Shown here: positions 42,128 to 51,930 of the stretch, one piece after another | Layout: every line of letters starts with the position of its first letter | Position numbering within the stretch: the first letter of the stretch is position 1 | Source: Pseudogulbenkiania subflava DSM 22618 | GTDB lineage: Bacteria; Pseudomonadota; Gammaproteobacteria; Burkholderiales; Chromobacteriaceae | Length of the DNA stretch: 64,000 nucleotides | Assembly: GCF_900177275.1 (NCBI RefSeq) | Contig: NZ_FXAG01000005.1 | Location: forward strand, 1-64,000 | Direction: 5' to 3' | Translations under genes and position numbers: made by a program | Notes under the pieces: generated by a model | What the model saw: the letters and a program-made list of their open reading frames with translations, nothing else | What the model was told of the DNA's origin: nothing | The model's database searches: none

Positions 42128-44110
42128 ATGGCGAACCTTTCCGAGCGCCAGCACATCGAGCGCGTGCTGGCGGTCGCCACGCACGATAGCGGACTGAGCC
42201 AGGATTCATCGGCGTACGACCTGATCAAGCGCTCCTGGTCGCGCTGCGTGCACGACTACGGCCTCGACCCGGCCGCCCGCCGCCGCGCGCGCATCCTGAC
42301 TGCGCACGAACTGCGCGATCACCGCGAACAGGCCGAAGACTTCCTGCACGTCGCCCGCGCCGGCATGGAACAGCTCTACAAACGCGTCTCGTCGCTGGGC
42401 TACGTGCTGCTGCTGACCGACGCCCAGGGCGTCACCATCGACTACATCGGCAACGACGCGCTGGAAACGGACCTGAAAAAAGCCGGGCTCTACCTCGGCG
42501 CGGACTGGAACGAAGAGCACGCCGGCACCTGTGCCGTCGGCACCTGCATCGTCGAGCAGGCGCCGCTGACCTGCCACCGCGAAGATCACTTCGACGCCAC
42601 CCACATCGCCCTGAGCTGCAATTCCGCACCGCTGTTCCAGCCCGACGGCGAATTCATGGGCGTGCTCGACGTCTCCATGCTCGCCTCGCCGCAGGCGCGC
42701 GAGAGCCAGCACCTCGCCTTGCACCTGACCCTGCTCTACGCGCAACTGATCGAGGACGCCAACTTCCTGCGCCACTTCGCCAATCGCTGGATCCTGCGCC
42801 TGGGCACGGCGGCGGCGCTGGTCGACGTCTGCGGCGAGCTGATGCTGGCCTTCGATGCCGACGGCGTCGTGGTCGGGGCCAACTCCGGCGCCCGCCAGCG
42901 GCTGGGTCGGATGCAGGCCAACGATGCCGGTGCCGGCCTGCTCGGCCATCTCCTGACCGACATCTTCCGCTGCAGCATGGACGACATCCGTCGGCTCGCG
43001 AGCACGCCGGCCATGGGCGACGCCGCGCTCCTGGCCACTTTCGACCACGACCTCTTCCACGCCTCGGTCACGCCGCCGCGCATTGCCCCGCGGCCGGCCG
43101 TCTCCGCCACTCCGCGCGAGAGCGTACCGTTGCCCGCCTGTCCCGCGCTCGACCGGCTGGCCGGCGATGACCGCCAGATGCAGCGCATCCTGGAACAGTC
43201 CAAGCGCCTGGTGAACAAGGGCGTCAACATCCTCATCCACGGCGAGACCGGCACCGGCAAGGAAGTGTTCGCCAAGGCCCTGCACGAATCGAGCGAGCGC
43301 GCTGCCCGCCCGTTCATCGCCGTCAACTGCGCCGCCATTCCCGATTCGCTGATCGAAAGCGAGCTGTTCGGCTACGCCCCCGGCACCTTTACCGGGGCGC
43401 GCAACAAGGGCATGAAGGGCCTGATCCAGCAGTCCGACCGCGGCACGCTGTTCCTCGACGAAATCGGCGACATGCCGCTGCACCTGCAGACGCGCCTGTT
43501 GCGCGTGCTGTCCGAGCGCGAAGTGCTGCCGCTGGGGGCCGACAAGCCGGTGCGGGTGGAACTGACCGTGATCGCCGCCTCGCACCGCGACCTACGCAAG
43601 CTGATCGCCGGCGGGCAATTCCGCGAGGATCTCTATTACCGGCTGTGTGGCGCGACGCTGTTCCTGCCGCCGCTGCGCGAACGCCAGGACAAGCGCTACC
43701 TGATCGAACGCCTCTTTGCCGAGGAGGCGGCCCAGAGCGGGCAATCTCCCGTCCTCGCCGAAGCGGCGCTGACCTGCCTGATAGACTACCCGTGGCCGGG
43801 CAACGTGCGGCAGCTGCGCAATGTGCTGCGTTTTGCGCTGGCGCTGTCGGACGGTGTCAGCGTCGAACTCGGCGACCTGCCGCACGAACTGGTGGAGGGA
43901 CGGCCGCCGCTGGAGGAAACCTTGATCCTGCCAGAGGCCGAAAGGGAAGAGGGCCTCCCGGCGGCTCTGGACGAAGCCGGGCTGCTGCTGGCGGCGCTCA
44001 GGCGCAACAAGTGGAACGTCACCGCGGCGGCGGCCGAACTGGGCATCTGCCGCGCCACGGTATACCGCCACATGAAGAAGTTCAGCATTGTCTCGCCGCT
44101 CGACCTGTAG
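42128..44110 (+). CDS. acoR: AcoR-like sigma-54-dependent transcriptional activator
   Basis: 660 residues. An N-terminal GAF-containing sensor region (about 20-210) is followed by a PAS-like part, an AAA+ domain (about 345-575) with Walker A GETGTGKE at 372-379, the sigma-54 contact loop GTFTGA at 419-424 and Walker B FLDEIGDM, and a C-terminal Fis-type helix-turn-helix. GTFTGA replaces the canonical GAFTGA, a known variant. GGAGGAG sets the start at 42128. It very likely drives the three -24/-12 promoters at 33196, 39214 and 39515 through the CACCTGTCGCA sites. Confidence 0.85.
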   Translation: MANLSERQHIERVLAVATHDSGLSQDSSAYDLIKRSWSRCVHDYGLDPAARRRARILTAHELRDHREQAEDFLHVARAGMEQLYKRVSSLGYVLLLTDAQGVTIDYIGNDALETDLKKAGLYLGADWNEEHAGTCAVGTCIVEQAPLTCHREDHFDATHIALSCNSAPLFQPDGEFMGVLDVSMLASPQARESQHLALHLTLLYAQLIEDANFLRHFANRWILRLGTAAALVDVCGELMLAFDADGVVVGANSGARQRLGRMQANDAGAGLLGHLLTDIFRCSMDDIRRLASTPAMGDAALLATFDHDLFHASVTPPRIAPRPAVSATPRESVPLPACPALDRLAGDDRQMQRILEQSKRLVNKGVNILIHGETGTGKEVFAKALHESSERAARPFIAVNCAAIPDSLIESELFGYAPGTFTGARNKGMKGLIQQSDRGTLFLDEIGDMPLHLQTRLLRVLSEREVLPLGADKPVRVELTVIAASHRDLRKLIAGGQFREDLYYRLCGATLFLPPLRERQDKRYLIERLFAEEAAQSGQSPVLAEAALTCLIDYPWPGNVRQLRNVLRFALALSDGVSVELGDLPHELVEGRPPLEETLILPEAEREEGLPAALDEAGLLLAALRRNKWNVTAAAAELGICRATVYRHMKKFSIVSPLDL

Positions 44111-44134
44111 CCGGCGTGAAAGGCGAGCAGGGCC

Positions 44135-45628
44135 CTACTGGAACGCCACCTCCGCAAAGCTGCGCAGCTTGCGGCTGTGCAGCTGATCGACACCCTGTTC
44201 GCGCAGCAGCTCCATCGCCCGGATGCCGATGCGCAGATGCTGATCGACGCGTTCCCGGTAGAACTGATCGGCCATTCCCGGCAGCTTGATCTCGCCGTGC
44301 AAGGGTTTGTCGCTCACGCACAGCAAGGTGCCGTAGGGCACCCGGAAACGAAAGCCGTTGCCGGCGATGGTGGCGCTTTCCATGTCCAGCGCCACGGCGC
44401 GGCTCTGGCTGAAGCGGCGTTGCGGCGCATTCTCCGGCAGCAGCTCCCAGTTGCGGTTGTCGGTACTGGCCACCGTGCCGGTGCGCATGATGCGCTTGAG
44501 TTCGGACCCCTGGATCTGCGTGATGTCGGACACCGCGGCGGCCAGCGCCAGCTGGATTTCCGCCAGGGCGGGAATCGGCACCCAGAGCGGTAGGTCCTGG
44601 TCGAGCACGTGATCGTCCCGCACGTAACCGTGCGCCAGCACGTAGTCGCCGAGCTGCTGCGTCTGGCGCAGACCGGCGCAGTGGCCCAGCATGACCCAGG
44701 CGTGCGGGCGCAGCACGGCAATGTGGTCGGTGATGGTTTTGGCATTGGCCGGGCCGACGCCGATATTCACCATGGTGATGCCGCTGCGGTCGCCGCGCAT
44801 CAGGTGATAGGCCGGCATCTGCGGCAGGCGCGGCGGCGCCTTGCCCAGCTCGTCGCCGGCTTCGGCCGCCATCCCCACGCGGCGCGTGATCACGTTGCCG
44901 GGCTCGACGAAGGCGGTGTAGTCGCTGGCGGGGTCGGCCATGCATTCGTGGCCGAGACGGATGAATTCGTCGATGTAGAACTGGTAGTTGGTGAACAGCA
45001 CGAAGTTCTGGAAGTGCTCGGGCAAGGTGCCGGTGTAATGCCGCAGGCGATGCAGCGAATAGTCGACGCGCGGCGCGGTGAACAGCGCCAGCGGCCGTGG
45101 CTCGCCGCCACGCGGTTCGTAGGTACCGTTGGCGATGCCATCGTCCATCGCCGTGAGGTCGGGCAGATCGAACAGGTCCCGCATCAGCAGTCGGCGCTCG
45201 GGGCTCAGGCTGCCTTCGAGGTGATCGCTCTCCGCAAACGAGAAATGCACCGGGATCGGCTGTGCGCTACTGCCGACCTCCAGCGCCACCCCGTGGTTTT
45301 GCAGCAGCAAGGTGAATTGCTCGAGGTAATACTCCTCGAACAGGTCCGGGCGGGTCAGCGTGGTGTCGAAGCGGCCCGGACCGGCAACAAAGCCGTAGCT
45401 CCGGCGCGCACCCTCCATGGGCTTCAGCCGCGACACGGTATCGGTCTGGATGCGGACGAAGGGATAGCAGGCCCGCACATGGCCCGGCAGGTCTTCGCCG
45501 GCGACAAAGCGCTGCATCGTCCCGCGCAAGTGGGCAAGGCTGTTCTGGTAAATGTGGCGAACCTGGGCCAGCGCGGCGGCAGGATCATCGAAACGGCTGG
45601 GCGGGATGAACGTGGGTAAATAAGGCAT
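44135..45628 (-). CDS. amn: AMP nucleosidase
   Basis: 497 residues, full length. The N-terminal AMP-nucleosidase-specific domain is followed by a nucleoside phosphorylase-like domain with MVNIGVGPANAKTITDH and the acidic DMESATIAGNG motif that binds the ribose. It hydrolyses AMP to adenine and ribose 5-phosphate. GGAGAC precedes ATG 45628. It converges on the sigma-54 activator gene. An AMP-phosphorylase-like gene at 48809 offers a second route from AMP. Confidence 0.92.
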   Translation of the reverse strand: MPYLPTFIPPSRFDDPAAALAQVRHIYQNSLAHLRGTMQRFVAGEDLPGHVRACYPFVRIQTDTVSRLKPMEGARRSYGFVAGPGRFDTTLTRPDLFEEYYLEQFTLLLQNHGVALEVGSSAQPIPVHFSFAESDHLEGSLSPERRLLMRDLFDLPDLTAMDDGIANGTYEPRGGEPRPLALFTAPRVDYSLHRLRHYTGTLPEHFQNFVLFTNYQFYIDEFIRLGHECMADPASDYTAFVEPGNVITRRVGMAAEAGDELGKAPPRLPQMPAYHLMRGDRSGITMVNIGVGPANAKTITDHIAVLRPHAWVMLGHCAGLRQTQQLGDYVLAHGYVRDDHVLDQDLPLWVPIPALAEIQLALAAAVSDITQIQGSELKRIMRTGTVASTDNRNWELLPENAPQRRFSQSRAVALDMESATIAGNGFRFRVPYGTLLCVSDKPLHGEIKLPGMADQFYRERVDQHLRIGIRAMELLREQGVDQLHSRKLRSFAEVAFQ

Positions 45629-45955
45629 GGCGCCAGTCTCCAGGAGACGTGTTCAGTGCAGTACTGCTCCGTCCCGGGGGCCGGGTGGAGCGGGGAAGGG
45701 AGCCCGCGCGTTGCCGTCATGAGGCCTGTTCGCCCCGGGGCAGAGCGATGCTTTCGATGTGGATTATTGGGCAAAGCCCTTGCTGCGACAACTGCCGGTG
45801 GTGGCATAACGCGCCGCGGGAAACGCGGTCGGGCAAGGCGACGCCGTAGTGTCCGCCATCTCGGGGTGGGCCAGCCGCCTTGGACGCTTGCGGGTCGCGA
45901 CCACGCTGGTCGACGGCGGCGGCGATGAAACCAGCGAGTGGTGCGCGGCGGGTCT
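45629..45955. other. 327-bp gap between amn and the P-type ATPase gene
   Basis: Both flanking genes are on the minus strand, so it should hold the amn promoter. I see no gene, clear hairpin terminator or operator. Confidence 0.4.
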
Positions 45956-48595
45956 TCATCCGTGCCGGGCATGCGCCCGGTGCCGTCGCCCGGCATGGTA
46001 GAACCAGCGCTTGGCCGCCTCCGCGCCGCACAGGTAGACCAGCGTCAGCGCCGCGATCAGCAGCAAGAGTTCCGCCGGCGGCGCGACGAAGCCAAGCAGC
46101 TCTGCCAGCGCGGTGAACGGCAGCAGCACGGCGGCCCCGACCACCGCGAGCGCGGTTCCCGCCAGCCACGGATTGGGCCGGCTGAGCCAGGGGGCGGCAC
46201 GGGTGCGGATGACGAAGATCACCAGCACCTGCGTGGCAATCGATTCGATGAACCAGCCGGTGTGAAACAGCGCCTCCTGGGCATGGAATACGCGGAGCAG
46301 CAGGTAGAAAGTGAGAAAGTCGAACAGCGAACTCACCGGCCCCAGCGTCAGCATGAAACGCAGGATGAAGCCGGCGTCCCAGTCGTGCGGGTAGCGCAGG
46401 TAGGCGGCGTCGACGTCGTCCAGCGGGATCGGAATTTCCGACGTGTCGTAGAGCAGGTTGTTGAGCAGAATCTGCACCGGCAGCATCGGCAGGAAGGGCA
46501 GTGCCAGCGATGCCCCGGCCATGCTGAACATGTTGCCGAAGTTCGAGCTGGTTCCCATCATGATGTACTTCATCACGTTGGCGAAGGTACGGCGTCCCTC
46601 GATCACGCCGTCGTGCAGCACGCCGAGATCGTGTTCGAGCAGGATCATGTCGGCGGCGTCCTTGGCCACGTCGACCCCCGAGTCCACCGAGATGCCGACG
46701 TCGGCGTCGTGCAGCGACGGCGCGTCGTTGACGCCGTCGCCAAGAAAGCCGACCACGTGCCCGCGGCGGCGCAGCGCGCGCAGAACGCGGCTCTTCTGCG
46801 GCGGCGAGACGCGGCAGAACACGTCGGTGTGCTGGGCTTGTGCCGCCAGCGCGGGGTCGTCGAGCTGGTCGATCTGCGCGCCGGTCAGTAATGCCTTCAC
46901 CGGCAGGCCGACCTGGGCGCAGACGTGACGCGTCACCCACTCGTTGTCGCCGGTCAGCACCTTGACGTGGACGTGGCTGCGCCGCAGTTCCTCCAGCGCG
47001 GTCGCCGCGCTGGCCTTGGCCGGGTCGAGGAAGGCGGCAAAGCCGCACAGCACCAGCCGGGTTTCGTCGTCGACCACGGCGTGCGCATGGTCCGGCGGCA
47101 CGGCGCGCCACGCGATCGCCAGCACGCGGAAGCCGTCGCGGCTCAGCGCCTCGAATTGCGCCAGGGCGCGCTCGCGCGTGGCCTCGTCCATCGACCGCAC
47201 CACGGGCGACGAATCCGGTGAGCCGGTTTCGACCTCGGTGCACAGGCGCAGCATGTCCTCCGGCGCGCCCTTGACGATCAGCAGCCGTTCTCCTGCGTGC
47301 TCCACCAGCACCGAGACGCGCCGGCGTTCGAAACCGAACGGCACCTCGTCGATCTTGTTCCAGCCGCCGATGTCGATTTCCTCGTGGTGCAGGATGGCGT
47401 CGTCGAGCGGACTGCGCAGACCGGATTCGAAAAAGCTGTTGAGGTACGCCAGCTGCAGCACGCGTGCGCTGTCGTGTCCCAGCAGGTCGACATGCTGTTC
47501 GAGGCGGATCGATGCCTCGGTGAGGGTGCCCGTCTTGTCGGTGCACAGCACGTCCATGCTGCCCATGTCCTGAATTGCCGCCAGCCGCTTCACCACCACC
47601 TTCTTGGCCGCCATGCGCAGGGCGCCGCGCGACAGGGTCACCGATATGATCATCGGCAAGAGTTCGGGCGTCAGTCCCACCGCCAGGGCGACCGCGAACA
47701 TGAAGGTCTGATGCACCGGGCGGTGCGCCAGCGTGTGCACGAAGACGATAAACAGTACCAGGGCGAAGGTCATCTTGATGATGAGTTGGCCGAAGCGGCG
47801 GGTGCCGAGCTCGAACGCGGTCGGTTCGGCCGGTGTGCGCAAAGTATCGGCAATCCCGCCCAGAAAGGTGGCCGGCCCGGTATGGCAGATCATCAGCGTG
47901 GCGCTGCCGCTCAGCACCGACGACCCCATGAACGCCGCGTTGACGGCATCGGCGATCTCGCGCGCCTCCGCTGTCAGCTCCACGGCATGTTTTTCGACCG
48001 GGTACGACTCGCCGGTGAGCATCGACTGGCGCACGAAGAAGTCGCGCGCCTCGACGATGCGCCCGTCGGCCGGAACCAGGTCGCCCGCAGCCAGCTGTAC
48101 CAGATCACCCGGAACGAGCTGGGCTGCCGGCCGTTGCACGATGTGGCCGTCGCGCAGCACGCTGGCGCGCAAGGCCACCGATTCGCGCAAGCGCTCGGCC
48201 GCGTTGCCGGCGCGGTGCTCCTGCACGAAGTCCAAGGTCACGCTGCCGATCACGATCAGGCTGATGACGACAAAGCTGGTGACGTCGCCCAGTTGGGCCG
48301 ATACCGCGCTGGCGGCCAGCAACAGCAGCACCAGGGGGTTGCGGAAGTGGGCCAGGTACTCCAGCACCGGGTGGCGCCGCCTCCGGGCGCGCAGCACGTT
48401 GTCGCCGTATCGCGCCCGCCGTGCCAAGGCGGCAGCCTCCGACAGGCCGCGTTCGTCACCACCGAGTTCGGTCTTGAGGGCGCTCAGCGGTCGGGTCCAG
48501 AACGGCACCAGCGGTGCTTCGGACGGTTCGTGCAAGGCGAGTCCTTGGGTGTGGTTGGCGGGTAGGCAACGGTGGCGTCGACGGGCGGGCGTCAT
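45956..48595 (-). CDS. mgtA: magnesium-type P-type (P3B) ATPase
   Basis: 879 residues, about ten membrane segments. The phosphorylated aspartate is in CTDKTGTLT, the dephosphorylation loop is LTGESYPV, and the hinge is GDGVNDAPSLHDADVGI. The VGLTPELLPMI segment of membrane helix 4 and the overall length are typical of MgtA/MgtB Mg2+ importers. The start at 48595 is the first Met with a GAGGA just upstream, but spacing is short and a later start is possible. I see no mgtL-like leader or Mg riboswitch. It stands alone. Confidence 0.87.
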   Translation of the reverse strand: MTPARRRHRCLPANHTQGLALHEPSEAPLVPFWTRPLSALKTELGGDERGLSEAAALARRARYGDNVLRARRRRHPVLEYLAHFRNPLVLLLLAASAVSAQLGDVTSFVVISLIVIGSVTLDFVQEHRAGNAAERLRESVALRASVLRDGHIVQRPAAQLVPGDLVQLAAGDLVPADGRIVEARDFFVRQSMLTGESYPVEKHAVELTAEAREIADAVNAAFMGSSVLSGSATLMICHTGPATFLGGIADTLRTPAEPTAFELGTRRFGQLIIKMTFALVLFIVFVHTLAHRPVHQTFMFAVALAVGLTPELLPMIISVTLSRGALRMAAKKVVVKRLAAIQDMGSMDVLCTDKTGTLTEASIRLEQHVDLLGHDSARVLQLAYLNSFFESGLRSPLDDAILHHEEIDIGGWNKIDEVPFGFERRRVSVLVEHAGERLLIVKGAPEDMLRLCTEVETGSPDSSPVVRSMDEATRERALAQFEALSRDGFRVLAIAWRAVPPDHAHAVVDDETRLVLCGFAAFLDPAKASAATALEELRRSHVHVKVLTGDNEWVTRHVCAQVGLPVKALLTGAQIDQLDDPALAAQAQHTDVFCRVSPPQKSRVLRALRRRGHVVGFLGDGVNDAPSLHDADVGISVDSGVDVAKDAADMILLEHDLGVLHDGVIEGRRTFANVMKYIMMGTSSNFGNMFSMAGASLALPFLPMLPVQILLNNLLYDTSEIPIPLDDVDAAYLRYPHDWDAGFILRFMLTLGPVSSLFDFLTFYLLLRVFHAQEALFHTGWFIESIATQVLVIFVIRTRAAPWLSRPNPWLAGTALAVVGAAVLLPFTALAELLGFVAPPAELLLLIAALTLVYLCGAEAAKRWFYHAGRRHRAHARHG

Positions 48596-48808
48596 CCTTC
48601 CTCATTGATAGTAGTGCACGACCTGTGTCGTGCCGTACTTCGCAGAGGCCGGCCCACTCGTGGCGCCGAGGCTTCGGCGCCGACGTTGCCAGTACGATTT
48701 GAATTCGTCTAATTTTCAAAAACAAACACAGCACTTTTCGCTTCAGCCGCTCGGCATGATCCGACCAACGACAAAAAACAGAGAAGAACCAAAAAGGGGG
48801 AGCTAACG

Positions 48809-50314
48809 GTGAACGCTGGACATAAATTGCGCTTGAAGTGGCTCGGCATCGACACCTACCAGGAGGCCGTGATCTACATGCGGCGCGACTGCGAGGTATG
48901 CCGCTCGGAGGGGTTCGAGGCGCAGTCGCGCGTGCGCGTGGCGCGCAACGGCGTGGAGATCGTCGCCACGCTCAATGTCATCGATTCCGACCTGCTTGCT
49001 CCGCATCAGGCCAGTCTGTCTTCGGCGGCCTGGCGTCAGCTGGACGGCCGTGAAGGTGACACCATCCGGGTCCGGCCTCTGCCGCCGCTGGAATCGCTGA
49101 TCGCCTTGCGCAGCAAAATCTACGGCCATCGTCTGAACGATGAGCAGATGTACTGCATCATCGAGGACGTGGCGAGAGGGCGCTACCCCAACATCTATCT
49201 GGCCGCATTTGTCGCGGCCTGCGCCGGCGGCCGCCTGGATGCCGACGAGACCGTATCCCTGACGCGCGCCATGGTGAATGTGGGGCAACGCCTGGATTGG
49301 GGCAGCGCCCCCGTCGTCGACAAGCACTGCGTCGGCGGTTTGCCCGGCAATCGCACCACTCCCATCGTGGTGGCGATCGTGACCGCAGCCGGGCTGATCA
49401 TGCCCAAGACCTCTTCCCGTGCCATCACGTCGCCGGCGGGCACGGCCGATACCATGGAAACCCTGGCTCCCGTCGCCCTCGATCTGCCGGCCATTCGCCG
49501 TGTCGTCGGGAAAGAGGGCGGGTGCATCGTCTGGGGCGGCGCCGTCAACCTGAGCCCGGCCGACGATATCCTGATCCGCGTCGAACGCCCGATGGACCTC
49601 GACAGCGAAGGCCAGCTGGTCGCCTCCGTACTGTCCAAGAAACTGGCCGCCGGTTCCAGCCATGCGCTGATCGACATTCCCGTCGGGTACACGGCCAAGA
49701 TACGCTCGCAGCACGCGGCGACCATGTTGAAAACCCTGCTCGAATACGTGGCGGGGAACCTCGGGTTGGCCATTCAGGTGGTGTTCACCGACGGCAGCCA
49801 GCCGGTCGGGCGGGGGGTGGGGCCGGCCCTGGAGGCCCGCGACATTCTGGCGGTATTGCGCAATGAAGCCGATGCGCCGGTCGATCTGCGTGAGCGCTCG
49901 CTGACGCTGGCGGGCACCCTGCTCGAGTTTTGCGGCACCGCCGCGATCGGCACCGGCGTGGCCCATGCCCGGCGCCTGCTCGATTCGGGTCAGGCGTGGG
50001 CCAAATTCGTCGCCATTGCCAACGCCCAGGGCGGTTTGCGCACGCCTCCTGTTGCTCCCCATACTCACCCTGTCTGCGCCGTGAAGGCTGGCCGCGTTAC
50101 CGCCATCGACAATCGCCTGGTCAGCCGGGCCGCCAAATTGGCCGGTGCCCCGCGCGCGGCGTCCGCCGGCATCAACCTGCACGTGATGGTCGACAGCCCG
50201 GTTGAAATCGGCATGCCCCTGTTCACGGTGCACGCCGAGACACCGGGCGAGCTCGAGTATGCCCTCAGCTATCTGGACATACACCCTCGGATCGTGAAGG
50301 TGGAGGAGCGATGA
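48809..50314 (+). CDS. AMP phosphorylase / thymidine phosphorylase family protein
   Basis: 501 residues, starting at GTG 48809 with AAGGGGGAG upstream. The N-terminal ~85 residues form the extra domain found in archaeal AMP phosphorylases and related bacterial proteins. The core has DKHCVGGLPGNRTTPIVV and KTSSRAITSPAGTADTME. The GNRTT form is that of AMP phosphorylase, whereas thymidine phosphorylase has DKHSTGGVGD. It is predicted to split a nucleoside 5'-monophosphate with phosphate to give ribose 1,5-bisphosphate. It overlaps the PRPP synthetase-like gene by 4 bp. Confidence 0.8.
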   Translation: MNAGHKLRLKWLGIDTYQEAVIYMRRDCEVCRSEGFEAQSRVRVARNGVEIVATLNVIDSDLLAPHQASLSSAAWRQLDGREGDTIRVRPLPPLESLIALRSKIYGHRLNDEQMYCIIEDVARGRYPNIYLAAFVAACAGGRLDADETVSLTRAMVNVGQRLDWGSAPVVDKHCVGGLPGNRTTPIVVAIVTAAGLIMPKTSSRAITSPAGTADTMETLAPVALDLPAIRRVVGKEGGCIVWGGAVNLSPADDILIRVERPMDLDSEGQLVASVLSKKLAAGSSHALIDIPVGYTAKIRSQHAATMLKTLLEYVAGNLGLAIQVVFTDGSQPVGRGVGPALEARDILAVLRNEADAPVDLRERSLTLAGTLLEFCGTAAIGTGVAHARRLLDSGQAWAKFVAIANAQGGLRTPPVAPHTHPVCAVKAGRVTAIDNRLVSRAAKLAGAPRAASAGINLHVMVDSPVEIGMPLFTVHAETPGELEYALSYLDIHPRIVKVEER

Positions 50315-51213
50315 AAACCGTGCTGCTGCCTTTGCCCGGCAACGAGGCGTTGGCCGCCGCCTTGCTGGCGCAGCCGGCACTCGCCGGCCAGGCGGAGGGC
50401 GGGGAGCTGCTGGTCCGCTCCTTCCCCGATGGAGAAACCCACCTGCAGCTGTTGTGCGACGTGGCTGGCGCCAAGGTGGTTCTGGTCGCCACGCTGGACC
50501 GCCCCGACAGCAAGCTGCTGCCCTTGTTGTTCGCCGCTGCACTGGTGCGCGACTACGGCGCGGCGGAGGTTGGCCTGCTGGCGCCTTACCTCGCCTATAT
50601 GCGGCAGGACACCCGCTTCCATCCCGGAGAAGGCGTGACGGCGCGCTATTTTGCCGAGACCTTGTCGCCACGTCTCGACTGGTTGGTCACGGTCGACCCG
50701 CACCTGCATCGGATTGCCCGCCTGGAACAGGTCTACCGCTGCGCCACGCGTGTGGTCCATGCCGCGCCTGCCATGGCCGAGTGGATCGCTGCCAACGTGC
50801 CCATGCCGCTCTTGATCGGCCCGGACGAGGAAAGCAGGCAATGGGTCGCCGAGGTCGCGGCCTTGGCCCAGGCTCCCTATCTGGTCCTGAGCAAGACCCG
50901 GCATGGCGACCGGCAGGTGGAGGTGTCCCGTCCCGACATAACCCGCTTGTCCGGTCACACGCCGGTCTTGGTCGATGACATCGTGTCCACCGCCCACACC
51001 ATGGCCGAAACCTTGCAGCACCTGAGGCAACTCGGGGCCAACCCGGCAGTCTGCGTCGCCGTGCATGCCATCTTCACCGCGGGAGCCGTCGACCTGCTGA
51101 CCGGTGCCGGGGCCGCACGGGTGGTGAGTTGCAATACGGTGGTCCATCCCAGCAACGCCATCGCGCTCGAGCGTTGGCTGGCCGAGGCGATTCAGTCGAT
51201 GCCAGTAGGATGA
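50311..51213 (+). CDS. ribose-phosphate pyrophosphokinase family protein
   Basis: 300 residues, shorter than housekeeping Prs (~315). It keeps RPDSK, the ATP loop APYLAYMRQDTRF, the VDPHLH catalytic segment and the PRPP-binding loop VLVDDIVSTAHTM. It is translationally coupled (ATGA) to the AMP-phosphorylase-like gene. Together they may recycle ribose from AMP through a bisphosphate or 5-phosphate to PRPP. It is a second Prs-like protein rather than the essential one, judged by its divergent context. Confidence 0.82.
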   Translation: MKTVLLPLPGNEALAAALLAQPALAGQAEGGELLVRSFPDGETHLQLLCDVAGAKVVLVATLDRPDSKLLPLLFAAALVRDYGAAEVGLLAPYLAYMRQDTRFHPGEGVTARYFAETLSPRLDWLVTVDPHLHRIARLEQVYRCATRVVHAAPAMAEWIAANVPMPLLIGPDEESRQWVAEVAALAQAPYLVLSKTRHGDRQVEVSRPDITRLSGHTPVLVDDIVSTAHTMAETLQHLRQLGANPAVCVAVHAIFTAGAVDLLTGAGAARVVSCNTVVHPSNAIALERWLAEAIQSMPVG

Positions 51214-51330
51214 AGAGCAGGATGCCTTACGCCCTTCCATAAGCCATGAGGCTATGCAACGTGGCGAGGAAAGCGCGCCAAACGACGGGTAGATGGTCGT
51301 GGCCTCGCTGCATCGGGCTGTGAAGAAGGC

Positions 51331-51930
51331 TTATTTCCCGGCGGTGGGATGCCTCGCCGCCATGGCCCTTTCCATCCGCCGATCAGGCACCAACCACAGC
51401 AGGGCGACGCCGACGAAAATAATCATCCCGCCATGGGGGTAGTCCAGGCCGGCAGTCACGATACCTAGCAGGTAGAGCACTGGTGACGCTTTACCCTTCA
51501 GATCCCGCCCGATGGCGCGTGCCAGCAGACTGTCCGGCCCGTGATGGCGGATCAGGCAAGTCTGCAACATGTTGTAGGCCACCGCGCACAACAGCAGATT
51601 CAGGCCATAGAGCATGGTCGGCCAGCGTGCAAAATGATTCTCGCCCATCCAACCCGTGGTAAAAGGCAGCAAGGACAGCCAGAACAGCAGGTGGAGGTTC
51701 GACCACAAAACAGCGCCGTTGACACTCTTGGTGGCGTGCATCATGTGATGGTGGTTGTTCCAATAGATGCCGACGTAGATAAAGCTCAGCACGTAGCTGA
51801 TGACGACCGGCCACAAGGGCAGCAGGGCGGAGAGCGATTCTCCATGCGGTACTTTGAGTTCCAGCACCATGATGGTGATGATGATGGCCAGCACACCGTC
51901 GCTGAACGCTTCAAGCCGATTTTTTTCCAT
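51331..51930 (-). CDS. TMEM175-family (DUF1211) membrane protein, putative K+ channel
   Basis: 199 residues with five to six membrane helices. The family signature RLEAFSDGVLAIIITIMVLEL begins at residue 5 (R-x3-FSD). Bacterial TMEM175 proteins form tetrameric potassium channels in the inner membrane. The start at MEKNRLEAF is chosen because the FSD motif always lies at the extreme N-terminus; the upstream frame lacks a clear ribosome site. It stands alone. Confidence 0.85.
   Translation of the reverse strand: MEKNRLEAFSDGVLAIIITIMVLELKVPHGESLSALLPLWPVVISYVLSFIYVGIYWNNHHHMMHATKSVNGAVLWSNLHLLFWLSLLPFTTGWMGENHFARWPTMLYGLNLLLCAVAYNMLQTCLIRHHGPDSLLARAIGRDLKGKASPVLYLLGIVTAGLDYPHGGMIIFVGVALLWLVPDRRMERAMAARHPTAGK

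Noticed and set aside
45717-47546. 609-codon frame inside the P-type ATPase gene in another minus frame
   Set aside because: Arginine/alanine-rich shadow without domains; the ATPase frame holds all catalytic motifs.
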